A stretch of DNA of 10,389 nt from an uncultured Flavobacteriaceae bacterium (lineage in GTDB: Bacteria > Bacteroidota > Bacteroidia > Flavobacteriales > Flavobacteriaceae), in contig CAJXEG010000036.1 of assembly GCA_913052425.1 (NCBI GenBank), positions 1-10,389 of the forward strand, in the 5' to 3' direction. The notes below the pieces were generated by a model that saw only the letters and a list, made by a program, of their open reading frames with translations, did no database searches and had not been told where the DNA came from. The position numbers and the translations under genes are program-made. Shown here one piece after another: positions 8,202 to 10,389 of the stretch. The first letter of the stretch is position 1. Every line of letters starts with the position of its first letter.

Positions 8202-8810
8202 ATGGCTTTCGAATTACCACAATTACCTTATGCAAACGACGCGTTAGAACCGCATATCGATGCAAAAACCATGGAAATACACCACGGTAAACACCACAAT
8301 GGTTACACAACAAAACTCAACGGTGCACTTGAGGGATCGGGAATGGAATCCGACACCATCGAGAGTATTTTAGAAAACCTGGACATGAACAATGGTGCTC
8401 TGAGAAACAACGGAGGGGGTTATTACAACCACTGTTTGTTTTGGCAAGTGATGAGCCCCAACGGAGGTGGAACACCTTCTGGAGCTTTGGCACAAGCCAT
8501 CGATGCAGCCTATGGATCATTTGAGGATTTTAAAACTACTTTTTCCAATGCAGCGGCTACTCAGTTTGGTTCTGGATGGGCTTGGCTTTGCGTTCTTCAA
8601 GGAGGCAAAGTAGAAGTTTGTTCTTCTGCCAACCAAGACAATCCTATGATGCCGGGTATCGGGTGTGGAGGAACTCCTATCCTTGGCCTTGACGTTTGGG
8701 AACATGCTTATTATTTGAACTACCAAAACAGAAGACCTGATTACATCAATGCTTTTTTCAATGTGATCAACTGGGAAAAAGTGAGTGAGTTGTATGAGCA
8801 GAATAAGTAA
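8202..8810 (+). CDS. sodA: Superoxide dismutase, Mn type
   Basis: 202-residue cytoplasmic enzyme (no signal peptide) that turns superoxide into oxygen and hydrogen peroxide. The N-terminus [20 protein letters not shown] closely follows E. coli SodA. Metal ligands are His27 (MEIHHGKHH), His77 (YYNHCLFW), Asp164 and His168 (DVWEHAYY, the family signature). The second-shell residues His31 and Tyr35 are present. Metal choice can be read: the active-site Gln comes from the C-terminal domain (Gln145 in ANQDNPMM), and Gly stands at 73 where Fe enzymes carry Gln, both typical of Mn enzymes. Cambialistic use of iron cannot be excluded. Length is normal for the family. It starts with ATG at 8202 behind an A-rich leader and a TAnnTTTG element, and ends 31 bp before a strong terminator, so it appears to be a single-gene transcript. 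Neighbours on both sides are on the other strand. Confidence 0.96.
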   Translation: MAFELPQLPYANDALEPHIDAKTMEIHHGKHHNGYTTKLNGALEGSGMESDTIESILENLDMNNGALRNNGGGYYNHCLFWQVMSPNGGGTPSGALAQAIDAAYGSFEDFKTTFSNAAATQFGSGWAWLCVLQGGKVEVCSSANQDNPMMPGIGCGGTPILGLDVWEHAYYLNYQNRRPDYINAFFNVINWEKVSELYEQNK

Positions 8811-8840
8811 GACAATGCTCAATGAAAAAGGGGTAAAAAT

Positions 8841-8868
8841 AAAAAGGGAGGATAAATCCTCCCTTTTT
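8841..8868. terminator. Bidirectional intrinsic terminator between sodA and the PurF-like gene
   Basis: A perfect 12 bp inverted repeat: AAAAAGGGAGGA (8841-8852), loop TAAA, then TCCTCCCTTTTT (8857-8868). On the plus strand it ends in five T, 31 bp after the sodA stop. On the minus strand the T tract is longer (TTTTTATTTTT), which suits transcripts of the PurF-like gene arriving from the right. Four G at 8830-8833 and four C at 8870-8873 could extend pairing beyond an internal loop. Confidence 0.88.
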
Positions 8869-8873
8869 GCCCC

Positions 8874-9051
8874 AAATCTTACCATGAACTTAACCTACTT
8901 ATGTTCTGGTGATGTAAAAGTAGATTAAAGCCTCAGGTCGTAAATAATAAAACGTTAAAATGCGTTTTTTTCTGATGAATGGATTTTGCTCAAAATCTAT
9001 TTATATTAGTCAATAATTTTTTTTCTTTCTTTAAAAAAATTATCGTCCTCA
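8874..9051. other. Non-coding remainder of the convergent intergenic region
   Basis: A/T-rich stretch with no credible ORF or RNA gene. A weak hairpin with arms AAAACG (8949-8954) and CGTTTT (8963-8968), followed by more T, could be a backup terminator on the plus strand. An A/T-only inverted repeat, ATAATTTTTTT (9013-9023) and AAAAAAATTAT (9033-9043), lies just past the PurF-like stop. It lacks a GC stem, so I assign it no function. Confidence 0.5.
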
Positions 9052-10389
9052 TTAATAAGCTCTTACAGATTTTCCTTCGTAAAAATTCATAAAAGCGCGG
9101 TTGACCACCCGATTTCCACCGGGGGTTGGATAATCGCCCGAAAAATACCAATCACCGAGATTTTTGGGACAGGCTTGATGTAAACCTTCTATGGTTTGGA
9201 AAATGACTTCTACCTCGGCCTTGATACTGTCCCCTTTAAGCATTTGTGCAATTTTGGCTGAAATTTGCTCATTGGAAAAAGGTTCATAAAGCGCTTTAAC
9301 ACAATTTTCAACCTTCTCCAATGGATGATCTTGATTGCGTTTGCAATTGCTGTAAATGCTGTCCAAAGTTTGTTCTAAAGTATTCTGGTCTTCGTGAAGC
9401 TTGAGGGTGGCCTTAAAAACAATAAAGTTGTCAATTTTGGCCATGTCTATGCCATAACAATCGGGGTAACGGATTTGGGGAGCACTGGAAACAATAATGA
9501 TCTTCTTGGGATTGAGCCGATCCAACATCTTTAAAATACTCTTTTCCAATGTGGTTCCCCTAACAATACTGTCATCGATGATAACCAAATTGTCGGTGGG
9601 TTTGATAACGCCGTAGGTCACATCATAGATATGGGCTACGAGGTCATCCCTACTGGCATCTTCGGTGATGAAAGTTCTCAATTTGGCATCTTTGATGGCT
9701 ATTTTTTCAATTCTGGGACGCAGCGAAAACAGCTTTTCAAGCTCACCGTTTTCAAGATTTTTTTTGTTTTGTATGCTGTCTTTCAGCAATTGGACAATAT
9801 TGTCTTGAACAGCACCCAAAAGTCCATAAAAAGAGGTTTCGGCGGTATTGGGGATAAAGGAAAAAACCGTGTTTTCCAAGTCGTTGTTAATGACTTTTTG
9901 GATTTGAGGAAACAGCAGTCTTCCTAATTTTTTTCGCTCCTTGTAGATTTCGGCATCACTTCCTCTGGAGAAATAAATTCGCTCAAAAGAACAGGACTTG
10001 GGTGCTACAGATTCTTGAATTTGGCTCAATTTTACGGCTCCTGATTTTTTGGTCAGTAAGGCACAGCCAGGAGGAAGTTCCTGGATGTCCTGGAAAGCAA
10101 CATTAAACACCGTTTGTATGGCCGGTCTCTCGGAAGCAACGACCAATATTTCGTCATCGTCGTAATAATAGGCTGGTCGGATACCCGCCGGATCCCTAAA
10201 GACAAAAGATTCGCCATGTCCCAATAAACCAGCAATGGTATAACCTCCGTCCCATTTTTTGGAAGCTTTGCGCAGTACCTTTTTCATGCTAAGGCGTTCC
10301 GCAATCTGCGGGGAGGCGTCTGCTTTTGTAAAACCTTCTTTTTTAAGTTTCTTGTATATCTTGGCCACAGCATCATCCAAAAAATGACC
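9052..10389 (-). CDS. Amidophosphoribosyltransferase (PurF-like, long Bacteroidota form; 5' end outside window)
   Basis: The C-terminal 445 residues of a PurF-family enzyme, which uses glutamine and PRPP to make 5-phosphoribosylamine in the first step of purine synthesis. The frame continues past the right edge as GHFLDDAV, so the TTG at 10380 is internal and the catalytic N-terminal Cys is not visible. In visible numbering, WDGGYTIAGLLGHG (46-59), RDPAGIRP (65-72) and VASERPAIQTVF (84-95) belong to the glutaminase domain. The PRPP loop VIIDDSIVRGTT (269-280) marks the phosphoribosyltransferase domain. It ends with GDYPTPGGNRVVNRAF (418-433) near the C-terminus. I recall Bacteroidota proteins of about 630 residues with this ending, distinct from the roughly 500-residue canonical PurF, so this may be a second copy. 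I leave the symbol empty for that reason. The region before the PRPP loop differs from E. coli PurF. Its transcript likely ends at the 8841-8868 hairpin. Confidence 0.87.
   Translation of the reverse strand, partial: GHFLDDAVAKIYKKLKKEGFTKADASPQIAERLSMKKVLRKASKKWDGGYTIAGLLGHGESFVFRDPAGIRPAYYYDDDEILVVASERPAIQTVFNVAFQDIQELPPGCALLTKKSGAVKLSQIQESVAPKSCSFERIYFSRGSDAEIYKERKKLGRLLFPQIQKVINNDLENTVFSFIPNTAETSFYGLLGAVQDNIVQLLKDSIQNKKNLENGELEKLFSLRPRIEKIAIKDAKLRTFITEDASRDDLVAHIYDVTYGVIKPTDNLVIIDDSIVRGTTLEKSILKMLDRLNPKKIIIVSSAPQIRYPDCYGIDMAKIDNFIVFKATLKLHEDQNTLEQTLDSIYSNCKRNQDHPLEKVENCVKALYEPFSNEQISAKIAQMLKGDSIKAEVEVIFQTIEGLHQACPKNLGDWYFSGDYPTPGGNRVVNRAFMNFYEGKSVRAY

Noticed and set aside
9013..9043. 11 bp A/T-only inverted repeat
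   Set aside because: It has no GC pairs and no T tract following on the minus strand, so it is probably an accident of A/T richness.
9631..9927. 98-residue plus-strand ORF
   Set aside because: It lies fully antisense to the PurF-like gene and has no recognisable motif. The other overlapping ORFs inside addA, addB and crtI were dropped for the same reason.
10378..10380. TTG as a start codon of the PurF-like gene
   Set aside because: The frame continues to the edge with family-like residues GHF, and most of the glutaminase domain, including its catalytic Cys, must lie outside the window.

Overview
The window looks like a piece of chromosome from a marine-type member of the Bacteroidota, most likely Flavobacteriaceae. 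This rests on protein style: a flavobacterial CrtI, the short AddA/AddB pair typical of the phylum, a long PurF-like protein of the kind I associate with Bacteroidota, A/T-rich leaders without Shine-Dalgarno sequences, and a TAnnTTTG promoter element. No tool was run, so family assignments come from motif recognition.

Layout, left to right. The 3' part of a carotenoid phytoene desaturase gene (crtI) runs on the plus strand to 1299. It meets a leftward block of three genes: addA (8106 to 4960), addB (4931 to 2202) and a single-pass membrane protein of unknown function (2150 to 1296). The gaps between them are 28 and 51 bp, so one operon read from the 8.1 kb region is plausible. AddA and AddB together would form the helicase-nuclease that processes double-strand DNA ends for RecA. 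A 95 bp divergent spacer separates addA from a plus-strand Mn-type superoxide dismutase gene (8202 to 8810). The 241 bp after it, up to a convergent gene, hold a strong bidirectional terminator and otherwise no gene. The right edge carries a leftward amidophosphoribosyltransferase (PurF-like) gene whose 5' end is outside the window.

The content is mostly housekeeping: DNA end repair, superoxide removal, carotenoid and purine metabolism. There is no RNA gene, mobile element, CRISPR array or phage signature, and I do not see a new multi-gene system. The points that reward a second look are small. They are the shared CTAG stop codons of crtI and its convergent neighbour with a terminator inside the opposing gene, the loss of the Fe-S cysteines and Walker A in AddB, the unassigned membrane protein at the end of the addAB block, and the altered catalytic-loop region of the PurF-like enzyme.
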